A DNA stretch of 35,919 nucleotides from Pseudomonadota bacterium (GCA_030272785.1 JARXKM010000015.1:1-35919), one strand, 5' to 3'; positions 1-10,263 are shown, counted from the stretch's first letter. Numbers and translations are program-made. The notes: generated by a model not told the origin, from the sequence alone.

Positions 1-1690
<1,690 letters not shown>

Positions 1691-1729
1691 TTGTTTTCCT
1701 CTTGTAGGACGGTTGAACGGATTGTTGCA

Positions 1730-1757
1730 AGATTGGGACTATCAACACGATTTCAAG
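1730..1757 (-). promoter_or_regulatory. Sigma-32 (RpoH) type promoter of htpG
   Basis: Read on the minus strand, CTTGAAA (complement of 1751-1757) is followed after 13 bases by CCCAATCT (complement of 1730-1737). The known RpoH consensus is CTTGAA, 13-15 bases, CCCCATNT. The -10 element ends 39 bases before the htpG ATG. The match to a heat-shock promoter in front of a classical heat-shock gene is strong; the transcription start itself is inferred. Confidence 0.75.
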
Positions 1758-1761
1758 AGCT

Positions 1762-1848
1762 GGGGTCAGGTCTGACATTCGGACATTTTGGTGGGGTCAG
1801 GTCTGACAATCGGACATCTTGGTGGGGTCAGGTCTGACAATCGGACAT
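1762..1848 (+). repeat. Three tandem 31-bp repeat units, forward
   Basis: Units begin at 1762, 1793 and 1824, exactly 31 bases apart. Each has a 25-base core starting GGGGTCAGGTCTGACA and ending TCGGACAT; the first two are followed by a 6-base linker close to TTTGGT. The core contains the inverted repeat GTCAG-GT-CTGAC. The array begins 5 bases upstream of the htpG -35 element. It is the mirror partner of the array at 1937-2023. I see no coding function; the small ORFs crossing it on both strands only translate the repeat. Confidence 0.93.
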
Positions 1849-1936
1849 TTCGACAGCCTCAACAGCGGCGAACCGACGCTGCCGGGCCCGCTCCCGCAGC
1901 CGCGAAGCGGACTGTGGCGATAATCTTGACGAGAAA

Positions 1937-2023
1937 ATGTCCGATTGTCAGACCTGACCCCAGCTTTTTGTCCGAATGTCAGACCTGACCCCCGCAAAAT
2001 GTCCGATTGTCAGACCTGACCCC
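1937..2023 (-). repeat. Three tandem 31-bp repeat units, inverted
   Basis: Units begin at 1937, 1968 and 1999, again exactly 31 bases apart, and are the reverse complement of the units at 1762-1848 (cores ending GTCAGACCTGACCCC). The 88 bases between the two arrays (1849-1936) are GC-rich and unrelated to the units. The two arrays could pair into one large stem. Together with the htpG promoter they account for the 404-base gap between htpG and ridA. Confidence 0.93.
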
Positions 2024-2032
2024 AAGTCGGGA

Positions 2033-2061
2033 GTGCCGGCGGCGCGGCGTGGACGTACAAT
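2033..2061 (+). promoter_or_regulatory. Possible promoter of ridA
   Basis: TACAAT at 2056-2061 is a good -10 hexamer. The hexamer 17 bases upstream (2033-2038, GTGCCG) is a poor -35. It lies just after the inverted repeat array and 33 bases before the ridA start codon. Tentative. Confidence 0.35.
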
Positions 2062-2094
2062 ACTGCCTTTCATTTACAAAATTCCGGGATCGTC

Positions 2095-2556
2095 ATGGCC
2101 ATCTACCAAAAACTCGAAGAACTCAACATCACTTTGTCGCCGCCGGCAGCGCCCGTCGCCGCCTATGTGATGTATGTCCAGACCGGTAACCTGATCTTTA
2201 TCTCGGGCCATATCGCCAAGCACGCCGACGGCTCGCCGAACGCCGGCCAACTGGGCAAGGACGTCACCACCGAACAGGGCCAGCAGGCCGCGCGCGCCAT
2301 CGCCATCGACCTGGTCGGCACCTTGCAAGAGGCCTGCGGCGGCGACCTGAACCGCGTCACCCGTATCGTCAAACTGATGAGCCTGGTGAACTCGACCCCC
2401 GACTTCACCGACCAGCACCTGGTCACCAACGGCGCCTCCGAACTGCTGGGCGAACTGTTCGGCGACGCCGGCAAGCACGCCCGCTCGGCCTTCGGCGTGG
2501 CCCAGATCCCGCGCGGCGCCTGCGTCGAGATCGAAATGATCGTCGAAGTGGCCTGA
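2095..2556 (+). CDS. RidA/YjgF family protein (enamine/imine deaminase fold)
   Basis: Cytosolic protein of 153 residues of the RidA/YjgF/UK114 superfamily, whose best-known members hydrolyse reactive 2-aminoacrylate and related imines released by PLP enzymes. Family signs are the N-terminal strand with VMYVQTGNLIFISGH (about residues 25-39), the central run LNRVTRIVKL, and the C-terminal segment RSAFGVAQIPRGACVEIE, where the conserved Arg and the closing Glu sit. It belongs to the longer subgroup (about 150 residues rather than 128), so its substrate may differ from that of archetypal RidA. The next gene is a PLP aminotransferase on the same strand, 142 bases downstream, which fits a detoxifying partner but does not prove one. 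No strong ribosome-binding site is visible before ATG 2095. Confidence 0.9.
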   Translation: MAIYQKLEELNITLSPPAAPVAAYVMYVQTGNLIFISGHIAKHADGSPNAGQLGKDVTTEQGQQAARAIAIDLVGTLQEACGGDLNRVTRIVKLMSLVNSTPDFTDQHLVTNGASELLGELFGDAGKHARSAFGVAQIPRGACVEIEMIVEVA

Positions 2557-2698
2557 CCACCCTGCCCGTGCGCGCGCCCGCCGCGCCCGCGCGACCGCTT
2601 CCGGCCGGCGCTTATCCAGCGCCGCCTTTGCCGCAGCCGCCTACCCGGCGCTGTTTAATGGCCCGCCACCCGCGCGGCCGCCTTCTTAGTGAGAGCTC

Positions 2699-3892
2699 AT
2701 GAAACCTGTCCATCCAACCCCGATCACCTGGCACTTCGCCGAACGCGCCGCGCACATGCAAAGCTCGTTCATCCGCGAAATCCTGAAAATCACCCAGCGC
2801 CCGGAGATCATCTCGTTCGCCGGCGGCCTGCCGTCGTCGGACACCTTCCCGGTCGCGGAAATGAAGGCGGCGTTCGACAAGGTGCTCACCGACAGCGGCA
2901 AGGTGGCGCTGCAGTACGGCCCCACCGACGGCTTCCCGCCGCTGCGCGCGTGGATCGCCGATTCGCTCTCGACCGCCGGCTGCACCATCGCCCCCGAACA
3001 GGTGCTGATGACGTCCGGCTCGCAGCAGGCGCTCGACCTGATCGGCAAGGTGCTGATCGACGAGGGCAGCCGCGTGCTGGTCGAGACCCCCAGCTACCTC
3101 GGCGCGCTGCAGGCGTTCTCGGTCTACCGCCCGGTGTTCGCCTCGGTCGCCACCGACGAGCATGGCCTGGTGCCGGCCTCGATCGAGCCGGTCATCGACG
3201 GCGCGCGCATGCTGTACGCGCTGCCGAACTTCCAGAACCCGACCGGCCGCAGCCTGTCGGTCGAACGGCGCGCCGAACTGGTCGACACCTGCGCGCGCCA
3301 CAACCTGCCGCTGATCGAGGACGATCCCTACGGCGCACTCAGCTACAAGGGCGAGCCGTTCCCCAAAATGCTGAACATGAACCCGGGCGGCGTCATTTAC
3401 ATGGGTTCGTTCTCGAAGGTGCTCACGCCCGGCATCCGCCTCGGCTACGTGGTCGCGCCGCTGCCGCTGCTGCGCCGCCTCGAACTGGCCAAGCAGGCGG
3501 CCGACCTGCACACCGCCCAGCTGACCCAAATGGCGGTGCATGAAGTGATCAAGGACGGCTTCCTCGAGCGCCACATCCCCACCATCCGCACCCTGTATGC
3601 CAACCAGTGCCAGGCCATGCTCGATGCGATGGCGCAGTGCTTCCCGGCCGGCGTCAGCTGGACCCGCCCGGAAGGCGGCATGTTCATCTGGGTCACCCTG
3701 CCGCCGCACATCGACGCCATGCAACTGCTCGACCAGGCGATCGCCGCCCGCGTCGCCTTCGTGCCCGGCGCGCCGTTCTACGCCAACCAGCCGGCGACCA
3801 ATACCTTGCGCCTGTCGTTCGTCACCGTCTCGCCCGCCCGCATCCGCGAGGGCATCGCCATTCTCGGCAAGCTGATCGCCGCCCTGGTCTGA
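2699..3892 (+). CDS. PLP-dependent aminotransferase, LysN/2-aminoadipate type
   Basis: Fold-type I aminotransferase of 397 residues, resembling the LysN (2-aminoadipate) and MocR-catalytic-domain group that uses aromatic or long-chain amino acids with 2-oxoglutarate. Visible motifs are ISFAGGLPSSDTFP (about 38-51, substrate entry), the cofactor-phosphate segment TSGSQQALDL, NFQNPTGRS (about 177-185), EDDPYGALSY and the Schiff-base lysine K240 in GSFSKVLTPGIRLGY. There is no N-terminal GntR-type DNA-binding domain, so it is an enzyme and not a MocR regulator. A weak GAGAG element precedes ATG 2699. The exact amino acid substrate cannot be read from the sequence. The large minus-strand ORF over it is a GC-rich shadow. 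Confidence 0.88.
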   Translation: MKPVHPTPITWHFAERAAHMQSSFIREILKITQRPEIISFAGGLPSSDTFPVAEMKAAFDKVLTDSGKVALQYGPTDGFPPLRAWIADSLSTAGCTIAPEQVLMTSGSQQALDLIGKVLIDEGSRVLVETPSYLGALQAFSVYRPVFASVATDEHGLVPASIEPVIDGARMLYALPNFQNPTGRSLSVERRAELVDTCARHNLPLIEDDPYGALSYKGEPFPKMLNMNPGGVIYMGSFSKVLTPGIRLGYVVAPLPLLRRLELAKQAADLHTAQLTQMAVHEVIKDGFLERHIPTIRTLYANQCQAMLDAMAQCFPAGVSWTRPEGGMFIWVTLPPHIDAMQLLDQAIAARVAFVPGAPFYANQPATNTLRLSFVTVSPARIREGIAILGKLIAALV

Positions 3893-3898
3893 TCCAGC

Positions 3899-3937
3899 CC
3901 GCGGCGGGCGGGCGCACGCCGCGCCCGCCCGCCGCGG
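3899..3937 (+). terminator. Perfect GC hairpin after the aminotransferase gene
   Basis: Bases 3899-3915 and 3921-3937 are perfect 17-bp complements around a 5-base loop (ACGCC), starting 6 bases after the TGA of the preceding gene. There is no T run downstream, so it is not a textbook intrinsic terminator, but position and stability suggest a role in 3'-end formation or transcript protection. Confidence 0.5.
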
Positions 3938-4087
3938 CCCGCGCCCGATCGGACCGGCCAGGCATTTTTCGCCCCCGACTGTCAACGCTTTCGCAAAACC
4001 AACGGTTGCATCGCTACAACAAATAATACTAACTTAAGGGCAACATTTATTCCCCCAAAAGATGACTAGGGCGTATCATTTTGACGC

Positions 4088-5449
4088 ATGAACCTCTCCG
4101 CTTCGCCATTTTCCCCAGTCGCGCGCAATCCGGCCATCCTGATCGTCGACGACGCGCCGGCCAATCTGGGCATGCTGCGCACTATGATGACGCAGCAGGG
4201 CTACCAGACCTTCGTCGCCACCACCGGCGAGCGCGCCCTGTCGATCGCCCAGCGGGTACGCCCCGACCTGATCCTGCTTGACGTCGTCATGCCCGGCATG
4301 GATGGCTTCGAAACGTGCCGCCAGCTCAAGGAGCAGGCGGCCACCGCGCGCATCCCGGTCATCTTCATGAGCGCCAGGACCGACACCGACGACATCGTGG
4401 CCGGCTTCGACATCGGCGCCGTCGACTACATCGGCAAGCCGTTGCGGATGGCCGAGGTGTGCGCCCGCGTGCGCGCCCAGCTGCAGATGCGCAACAACGC
4501 CGAGGCCCAGAAGGAGCAGGCCGACCGCCTGCGCATGATCGTCCACGGCATGGAGGAAGGCCTGATGATCATCGAGGCCGGCGGGCGCATCCAGTACAGC
4601 AACCCGGCCTGCGAACGCTACCTCGGCTACGGGCCGGACCAACTGGCCGGCCATGCGCTGCCGGACCTGCTCGGCGCTAGCTTGGCGCACGAGTATCTCG
4701 ACTACTTCGCCGCCTGCGCGCTCGAGCCGGCCGCCGTGCACCAGGGCGGCGCGCGCGAAGTGCTGATCCGCCAGTGCGACGGCGCCCAGCGCGCGATGGA
4801 CCTGACGGTCACGCCGATGGTCTCCGGCGAGCAGCTGTTCATCGGCCTGCTGCACGACATCACCCACCACAAGCAGTCCGAGACGGCGCTCCAGCATGCC
4901 GCCATGGTCGACCAGCTGACCCAGCTGGCCAACCGGCGCCGCTTCGACACTTTCCTCGAAAACGAATGGCTGCGCGCCATGCGCAGCGGCCAGCCGCTGT
5001 CGCTGATCGTGCTCGATGTCGACCACTTCAAGCTGTACAACGACACGCTCGGCCACGCCGCCGGCGACCAGTGCCTGCAACAGGTGGCCGCCGCGCTGCA
5101 GTCGCGCGCGCTGCGCACCACCGACCTGGCGGCACGCTACGGCGGCGAGGAGTTCGTCCTGCTGTTCGCCGAAACCGGCCACGACACCGCCGTCGTGCTG
5201 GCCGAGTCGATCCGCGCACTGGTCGAATCGCTGCACCTGCCGCATCCGCGCTCGCCCACCAGCGCTTGGCTCACCGTCAGCGTCGGCGTGGCCACCATCG
5301 TGCCGGCCCAGCTGGACCGCATCGAGCAGTTCTTCGTCGCCGCCGACCGCATGATGTACGCGGCCAAGGAGGCCGGCCGCAACCAGGTGCGCGCGATCCG
5401 CCACGGCGGCGAGGCATGGGAAACGATCAAGTCGATGATGCTGCTCTAA
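4088..5449 (+). CDS. Response regulator with PAS and GGDEF domains (diguanylate cyclase)
   Basis: Soluble 453-residue protein that probably makes cyclic di-GMP from two GTP in response to phosphorylation. Domain order: REC (about 16-130) with acidic pair DD at 21-22, phospho-acceptor D65 in LLDVVMPGMDG and K117 in IGKPL; PAS (about 146-262); GGDEF (about 275-445) with active-site GGEEF at 352-356. The inhibitory I-site RxxD is present as RTTD (343-346), exactly five residues before GGEEF, so product feedback is expected. There is no EAL or HD-GYP domain. No cognate kinase lies next to it. Its stop codon overlaps the convergent FGGY kinase gene by 4 bases (5446-5449). Confidence 0.93.
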   Translation: MNLSASPFSPVARNPAILIVDDAPANLGMLRTMMTQQGYQTFVATTGERALSIAQRVRPDLILLDVVMPGMDGFETCRQLKEQAATARIPVIFMSARTDTDDIVAGFDIGAVDYIGKPLRMAEVCARVRAQLQMRNNAEAQKEQADRLRMIVHGMEEGLMIIEAGGRIQYSNPACERYLGYGPDQLAGHALPDLLGASLAHEYLDYFAACALEPAAVHQGGAREVLIRQCDGAQRAMDLTVTPMVSGEQLFIGLLHDITHHKQSETALQHAAMVDQLTQLANRRRFDTFLENEWLRAMRSGQPLSLIVLDVDHFKLYNDTLGHAAGDQCLQQVAAALQSRALRTTDLAARYGGEEFVLLFAETGHDTAVVLAESIRALVESLHLPHPRSPTSAWLTVSVGVATIVPAQLDRIEQFFVAADRMMYAAKEAGRNQVRAIRHGGEAWETIKSMMLL

Positions 5450-7008
5450 CCGGCCTTCGGATAGCCGGTGATCTCGGCGATCTGCCGGTACATCGGCTGC
5501 AGCCGCGCGTACATCTTGCGGTACACCTGCCGGTACAGGCGCTCGTACATGGCCTGGTTGACGGCGATCGGCTCGAACACCCGCCCCACCCGCGTCATCG
5601 CCGCGATCGCGGTCGGGAAATCGGCGTGCAGGCCGAGGCCCACCGCGGCGTCGATCGCCGCTCCCAGCGCCGATGTTTCGTAGACGTGCGGGCGGGCCGT
5701 CGGCAGGCCGAAAATGTCGGCCGTCAGCTGCATCGCCGCGTCGCTTTGCGAGCCGCCGCCGGACACCCGCAGCTGCGTGATCGGCACGCCGCTGCGCTGC
5801 TCGATGCGCTCCTTGCCCTCGCGCAGCGCATACGCCAGCCCTTCGAGGATCGCGCGGTACACGTGCGCGCGCGTGTGCACGTCGCCGAAGCCGATGATGG
5901 CGCCCTTCGCCTCCGGCCCCGGCACCTTGATCCCGGGCGTCCAGTACGGCTGCAGCATCAGCCCCATCGCACCCGGCGGCACCGCCGTCACCAGTTCGTC
6001 GAACAACTGCTCGGGGGCGACGTCCTCGGCCAGCGCGCGCGACTGCTCGGGGTGGCCGAACTGCTCCTTGAACCAGTTCACCATCCAGTAGCCTCGGAAG
6101 ATCTGCACCTCGGTACTGTAGGCGCCCGGGATCGCCGCCGGATAGGGCGGAATGAACGGCGTCACCTCGACGTACTTCTTGCCGGTGGTGTTGATGGTGG
6201 CGGTGGTGCCGTAACTGAGGCAGCCGACATGCGGCTCGATGCAGCCGGCGCCGAGCACCTCGCAGGCCTTGTCGGCGGCGGCGGCCAGCAGCGGCGTGCC
6301 CTGCAAGATGCCGGTGCGGGCGGCGACGGCGGCGTCGATGGTGCCGATCAGCGTGCCCGGCGCGACCAGTTCGGGCAGCATCGCCGGCGTGATCGCCAGC
6401 GCCTGCCATTTCCAGTCGCGCTTGCCGGCCCAGCGGTGCGCCTTGTAATCGAACGGCACGTACGCCACCTGCGAACCGGTCGAATCGACGAAGCGCCCGC
6501 ATAGCCGGTAGTTCAGGTAGCCCGACAGCAGCAGGAACTTGTCGGTGCGCTGCCAGATGTCGCGCTGCTCGGCCTTGATCCAGTTGATCTCGGCCTGGCT
6601 GCGGAAGTAGTCGATGGTGCCTTTCACGCGCGCCAGCCGGAACGCCGCGTTCCACCACGGCGCCATCGGCGGCAGCTGGTCGGTGCAACGCTGGTCGAGC
6701 CAGGTGATGGCCGCGCGCAGCGGCTGGCCGTGCGCGTCGAGGTTGATCACCGTGCCGCGCTGGGTCGTCACCGCCACGCCGCGCACGGCGCCCTTGTCGA
6801 CGCCCGGCTGGTCCCACAAGCCCAGGCACGCCTTGCACACCGCCTGCCAGTAGTCTTCCGGGTCGTGTTCGGCCCAGCCGGGATGGTCGGAATAGTAGGC
6901 CTGAAGGTGGATCTGCGACTTGGCGACGATGTTGCCGGCCAGGTCGAACAAAATGGCGCGCACGCTCTGGGTGCCATTGTCGATGGCGAGGATGGTGGGT
7001 TCGGACAT
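5446..7008 (-). CDS. FGGY-family carbohydrate kinase
   Basis: Sugar or polyol kinase of 520 residues in the FGGY superfamily (glycerol, xylulose and related kinases), which phosphorylate a hydroxyl with ATP. Motifs: phosphate-1 loop DNGTQSVRA (10-18), ITWLDQR with the likely catalytic Asp, YGTTATIN, and the ATP-binding GGGSQSDAAMQLTADIFG (from about 417). ATG 7008 is preferred over the longer frame because GAGAG lies just upstream and MSEPTILAIDNGT is a typical FGGY start. It is the last gene of a minus-strand operon, 22 bases after the glpD-like gene. The partners (G3P dehydrogenase and AGPS-like oxidase) point to glycerol or a glycerol derivative as substrate; this is inference, since the protein is not a close match to GlpK. 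Confidence 0.88.
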   Translation of the reverse strand: MSEPTILAIDNGTQSVRAILFDLAGNIVAKSQIHLQAYYSDHPGWAEHDPEDYWQAVCKACLGLWDQPGVDKGAVRGVAVTTQRGTVINLDAHGQPLRAAITWLDQRCTDQLPPMAPWWNAAFRLARVKGTIDYFRSQAEINWIKAEQRDIWQRTDKFLLLSGYLNYRLCGRFVDSTGSQVAYVPFDYKAHRWAGKRDWKWQALAITPAMLPELVAPGTLIGTIDAAVAARTGILQGTPLLAAAADKACEVLGAGCIEPHVGCLSYGTTATINTTGKKYVEVTPFIPPYPAAIPGAYSTEVQIFRGYWMVNWFKEQFGHPEQSRALAEDVAPEQLFDELVTAVPPGAMGLMLQPYWTPGIKVPGPEAKGAIIGFGDVHTRAHVYRAILEGLAYALREGKERIEQRSGVPITQLRVSGGGSQSDAAMQLTADIFGLPTARPHVYETSALGAAIDAAVGLGLHADFPTAIAAMTRVGRVFEPIAVNQAMYERLYRQVYRKMYARLQPMYRQIAEITGYPKAG

Positions 7009-7030
7009 GTCTCTCGGGGTCGGTTGGTTG

Positions 7031-8605
7031 TCAGGCCGGCGCTGTCGGCAGGCTGTAGTGCGTTTTCCATAATGCCAGATAGGCCGCCACTTCGGCATCC
7101 CAGCGCGGGTCGGACCAGCCAAGTTCGCCCTGGCAGGTGGCGCGGATGCGCGCCATCACGGCGGCGCCGCCGCCGCGCAGCTGCAGCCCGAGCCGGGTGC
7201 GCCGCAGCAGCAGGTCTTCGAGCCGCAACACCGCCTCGCAGCGCGCCGCCCAGCGCAGTTCGGCCCACAGCGTCTCGGTGCCGGCGATCGCTTCGAGTTC
7301 GCCGTCGCGCGCCGCGGCGATCAGCGCCGGCGTGTGCGCACCGTGGCGTCCCAAAAGGCGCGCCAGCGCGGCGCCCTTCAGCCGCGCGCGCGGCGCCACC
7401 GCCGGCGGCGCGGCGAACAGCGCCCTGGCAGCGAGGTCGTCGTGCCAGCCGGGCAGCAGCGCCCTGGCGTGCCTGAGCGCGTCGAGCGCGATGGCGCCGA
7501 AGGTGGTCAGCTTGCCGCCGGTGACCGTCAGCAGGCCGTCGTCGACCCATACCGCATGGTCGCGCGCCGCCTTCGACGGATCGCCGTCGCCGCTGGCGAT
7601 CACCGCGCGCACGCCGGCGTAGGTGGCGATGATGTCGGCCTCCATCAGCGCCTGCTGCGGAAACTGGAAGCGCAGCGCATCCATCAGGTAGTCCAGCTCC
7701 GCATGCGTGATGGCCGCCTCCTGCGCCATGCCGCCGGCGTGGTCGACGTCGGTGGTGCCGACCAGGGTCACGCCCTCCCACGGAAAGGCGAACACCGGGC
7801 GGCCGTCGGCCGGGTGCATCAGGCTGATCGCCTGCGACAGCGGCAGGCGCCAGGCCGGCAGCACCAGGTGGCTGCCGCGCAGCGGGCGCAGGCGCGGCGC
7901 CGCGCCCGACTGCGCGCGCAATGCGTCGGCCCAGGCGCCGGTGGCGTTGATCACCAGCCGCGCGCGCACCGCGCTGCCGTCGCCGAGCTGCGCGCCGCAC
8001 ACCTTGCCGCCAGCGCGCAGCAGCGACTTGACGGCCATGTAGTTGACCGCCACGCCGCCGTGCGCCTGCGCCTCCTGCAGCACGCGCAACACCAGGCGCG
8101 CGTCGTCGGTCTTGGCGTCGGTGTAGCGGATGCCGCCGCGCAGGCCGGCGCGCCGCACGTTCGGCGCCAGCATGCAGAATGCGTCGGCGCCGACGTAATG
8201 GCGCTCGCGCCGCCCGGCCATCAGGTCGTAGATCGCCAGCCCGACCAGGAAGCTGGCGCGGCCGGGTTTGCGGCCGGCGTAATCGCCGAACGCGAACGAC
8301 TGCTCCTGAACCAGGCCGGGCGCCTCGCGCAGCAGCGCTTCGCGCGCGTGCACCGATTCGCGCATCAGCCCCAGCTGGCCCTCCTTCAGGTAGCGCAAGC
8401 CGCCGTGCACCAGCTTCGACGAGCGGCTCGAGGTGCCCCAGGCGAAGTCGCGCTGCTCGACCAGCAGCGCCTTCAGCCCGCGCCGCGCCGCTTCGAGCAG
8501 GATGCCGGCGCCGGTGATGCCGCCGCCGACGATCAGCACATCCCACTCGCGCGCGAACAGCGCGGGCAGCTGCGCGCGCCAGCCGGCTTGCCAGTGCGCC
8601 GTCAT
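7031..8605 (-). CDS. GlpD-like FAD-dependent glycerol-3-phosphate dehydrogenase
   Basis: FAD flavoprotein of 524 residues of the DAO/GlpD family, which oxidises sn-glycerol-3-phosphate to dihydroxyacetone phosphate and feeds electrons to quinone at the inner membrane. Visible: dinucleotide-binding VLIVGGGITGAG (about 23-34), the GlpD signature WGTSSRSSKLVHGGLRYL (56-73), a second FAD-contact strand VINATGAWAD, and the C-terminal segment LLTVTGGKLTTF followed by a helical domain. The ATG at 8605 overlaps the TGA of the upstream oxidase gene in an ATGA, so the two are translationally coupled. Because of its neighbours it may act on a substituted glycerol phosphate and not on plain G3P. Not called glpD outright, since housekeeping GlpD normally sits with glpK/glpF. 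Confidence 0.88.
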   Translation of the reverse strand: MTAHWQAGWRAQLPALFAREWDVLIVGGGITGAGILLEAARRGLKALLVEQRDFAWGTSSRSSKLVHGGLRYLKEGQLGLMRESVHAREALLREAPGLVQEQSFAFGDYAGRKPGRASFLVGLAIYDLMAGRRERHYVGADAFCMLAPNVRRAGLRGGIRYTDAKTDDARLVLRVLQEAQAHGGVAVNYMAVKSLLRAGGKVCGAQLGDGSAVRARLVINATGAWADALRAQSGAAPRLRPLRGSHLVLPAWRLPLSQAISLMHPADGRPVFAFPWEGVTLVGTTDVDHAGGMAQEAAITHAELDYLMDALRFQFPQQALMEADIIATYAGVRAVIASGDGDPSKAARDHAVWVDDGLLTVTGGKLTTFGAIALDALRHARALLPGWHDDLAARALFAAPPAVAPRARLKGAALARLLGRHGAHTPALIAAARDGELEAIAGTETLWAELRWAARCEAVLRLEDLLLRRTRLGLQLRGGGAAVMARIRATCQGELGWSDPRWDAEVAAYLALWKTHYSLPTAPA

Positions 8606-10194
8606 GGAACCAGCTTCCCGGGATTCATGCGCCCGTCCGGATCGAAGTGGCGAAACAGCGCCTGCATCGCGCCGATGCCGAGCGCGCCCTTTTCGGCCGC
8701 CAGGTACGGCGCGTGGTCGGTGCCGACGCCGTGCTGGTGGCTGATGGTGCCGCCGTTGCCCACCACCGCGCCCGACACCGCCTGCTTGAGCGACTGCCAG
8801 CGCGCCAGGTCCTGCTGGTAGTCGCCCGACAGGCGGTAGACAAAGGTGCTGTACACGCTGGCGCCCTGCGAATACAGGTGCGACAGGTGGGTGTAGGCGT
8901 GCACCCGCTCGCCGTGCGCGGCCAGCGCCGCGGTTGCGCCCTGCTCCATCGCCTGCATCATCGGCGTCACGCCGGCCCAGTCGACCGCGGTTTCGGCGGT
9001 GTCGATGGCGTAGCCGTGCGCCCACGCGGCATTGCGCAGGTAGACGTTGCGAAAGCGGTTCTGCTTCCATTTTTCGCCCATCGCGCGCCCGACATGCACG
9101 CCGCCGTGGCCGCGCGCGATCGCCAGCGCGCCGGCCACCGCCCGCGCCACCGCGCCGTGGGCGCCGCTGGCGCCGATCATCAGCATGCATTTGCCAAAGC
9201 CGCAGCCACGCCAGCGCAGGTAGGTTTCGAGCACGCCGACCCGCCTTTTGTGGCCGGCCAGCGCCAGCATGGTCTGCGTCTCGAGCGGATTCGACAAACG
9301 CAGCAGCGACAGCGGCAGGCGCGCCTGCGCCACCTCGCGCACGGCATCGCGGGCCGCATCCCAGTCCTTGAAGAACACCGCGTGGAACGCTTCCTGTTGC
9401 GGCAGCCTGGTGACGCGCACGGTGGCCTCGGTCAGTACGCCGATGCGCCCTTCCGAGCCGAGCACCATTTCGCGCAGGTCGGTGCCGGCGGCCGACGCCG
9501 GAAAGGTCGGCAGGTCGAGCGTGCCGGCCGGCGTTTCGACGCGTCCGCCGGCGAACAGCTGCTCGATGCGGCCGTAGCGCAGCGATTGCTGGCCCGACGA
9601 GCGCGTCACCACCCAGCCGCCCAGGGTGGAGTATTCGAACGATTGCGGGAAGTGGCCCAGCGTGTAGCCGTGCGCGCGCAGCTGTGCTTCGAGGTCCGGG
9701 CCGAGCACGCCGGCGCCGAAGGTGGCCAGCTGGGCGTCGCGGTCCAGGTTGGTCATGGCGCGCAGCCGGGTGGTGTCCAGGCTGAGCACCGGCGCCGCGC
9801 CGGCCGGCGCGCTCAGGTGGCCGGCCACGCTGGTGCCGCCGCCGTACGGGATCACGATGGCGCCGGCGGCGGCGGCGAAGGCGAGCAGCTCGCGCACCTC
9901 GTCGGCGCACGCCGGCCAGGCGACGCCGTCGGGCACCGTGCCGAGCCGGCCGTAGCGCAGCCGCAGCCAGTCCGGCAGGCTGTGGCCGTGCGCGTGGCGG
10001 GCGCGCGCCTCGGCGCCGGTGTCGACCAGCCGGTGCGGCGCCAGCCGGCTCGGCGCGATCGCCGCGCAGGCCTGGGCGAACGTCGCATCGGCCGGCGCGC
10101 TGCCAGCCCCGATGCGCTCGGCCAGGAAGGCCAGCGCATCGGCGCCGAGCTCAAAATGAATCGTGTCGTCACCCCAGCCGTTCCACCGTTTCAT
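8602..10194 (-). CDS. FAD-binding oxidase, alkyldihydroxyacetonephosphate synthase (AGPS)-like
   Basis: Flavoprotein of 530 residues in the FAD_binding_4 / FAD-oxidase_C superfamily, closest in motif pattern to AGPS, the enzyme that makes the ether bond of alkyl-DHAP. Seen: IPYGGGTSVAGH (115-126, PP-loop for FAD), GHFPQSFEYSTLGGWVVTRS (matches the AGPS stretch in which the substrate and FAD are held), LGSEGRIGVLTEATV, and the His-rich loop HQHGVGTDH from residue 486. The start at ATG 10194 (MKRWNGWGDD) is preferred to 10224 because CGGGA lies 8 bases upstream and this opening is typical of the group. First gene of a coupled operon with the GlpD-like and FGGY genes. It could instead be a D-2-hydroxyacid dehydrogenase, but the HxHGVG loop favours AGPS. 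Confidence 0.85.
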   Translation of the reverse strand: MKRWNGWGDDTIHFELGADALAFLAERIGAGSAPADATFAQACAAIAPSRLAPHRLVDTGAEARARHAHGHSLPDWLRLRYGRLGTVPDGVAWPACADEVRELLAFAAAAGAIVIPYGGGTSVAGHLSAPAGAAPVLSLDTTRLRAMTNLDRDAQLATFGAGVLGPDLEAQLRAHGYTLGHFPQSFEYSTLGGWVVTRSSGQQSLRYGRIEQLFAGGRVETPAGTLDLPTFPASAAGTDLREMVLGSEGRIGVLTEATVRVTRLPQQEAFHAVFFKDWDAARDAVREVAQARLPLSLLRLSNPLETQTMLALAGHKRRVGVLETYLRWRGCGFGKCMLMIGASGAHGAVARAVAGALAIARGHGGVHVGRAMGEKWKQNRFRNVYLRNAAWAHGYAIDTAETAVDWAGVTPMMQAMEQGATAALAAHGERVHAYTHLSHLYSQGASVYSTFVYRLSGDYQQDLARWQSLKQAVSGAVVGNGGTISHQHGVGTDHAPYLAAEKGALGIGAMQALFRHFDPDGRMNPGKLVP

Positions 10195-10263
10195 CTGCGT
10201 TTTCCCGTTATACTCAAAAGTCATTCAGGTTAGCTGCCGTCCGACCCGGCGTCTTGCGATTTC

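Noticed and set aside
1788-1997. Two 66-residue ORFs on opposite strands
   Set aside because: They translate the 31-bp repeats themselves, giving mirrored peptides (SDNRTF, CPIVRPDP), with no ribosome-binding sites.
1762-2023. CRISPR array
   Set aside because: Period is regular but the 6-base linkers are nearly identical and far too short for spacers, the units occur in both orientations, and no cas genes are in the window.
3899-3937. Member of the GGGGTCAG repeat family
   Set aside because: No shared core; it is a pure G/C hairpin with a different sequence.
4076-6838. 920-residue minus-strand ORF
   Set aside because: Antisense to the REC-PAS-GGDEF gene and out of frame with the FGGY kinase; a GC-rich shadow with no recognisable protein content.
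7031-9910. 959-residue minus-strand ORF as a fusion protein
   Set aside because: The GlpD frame simply stays open into the upstream oxidase gene in another frame; the ATGA overlap at 8602-8605 marks the true start of the GlpD-like gene.
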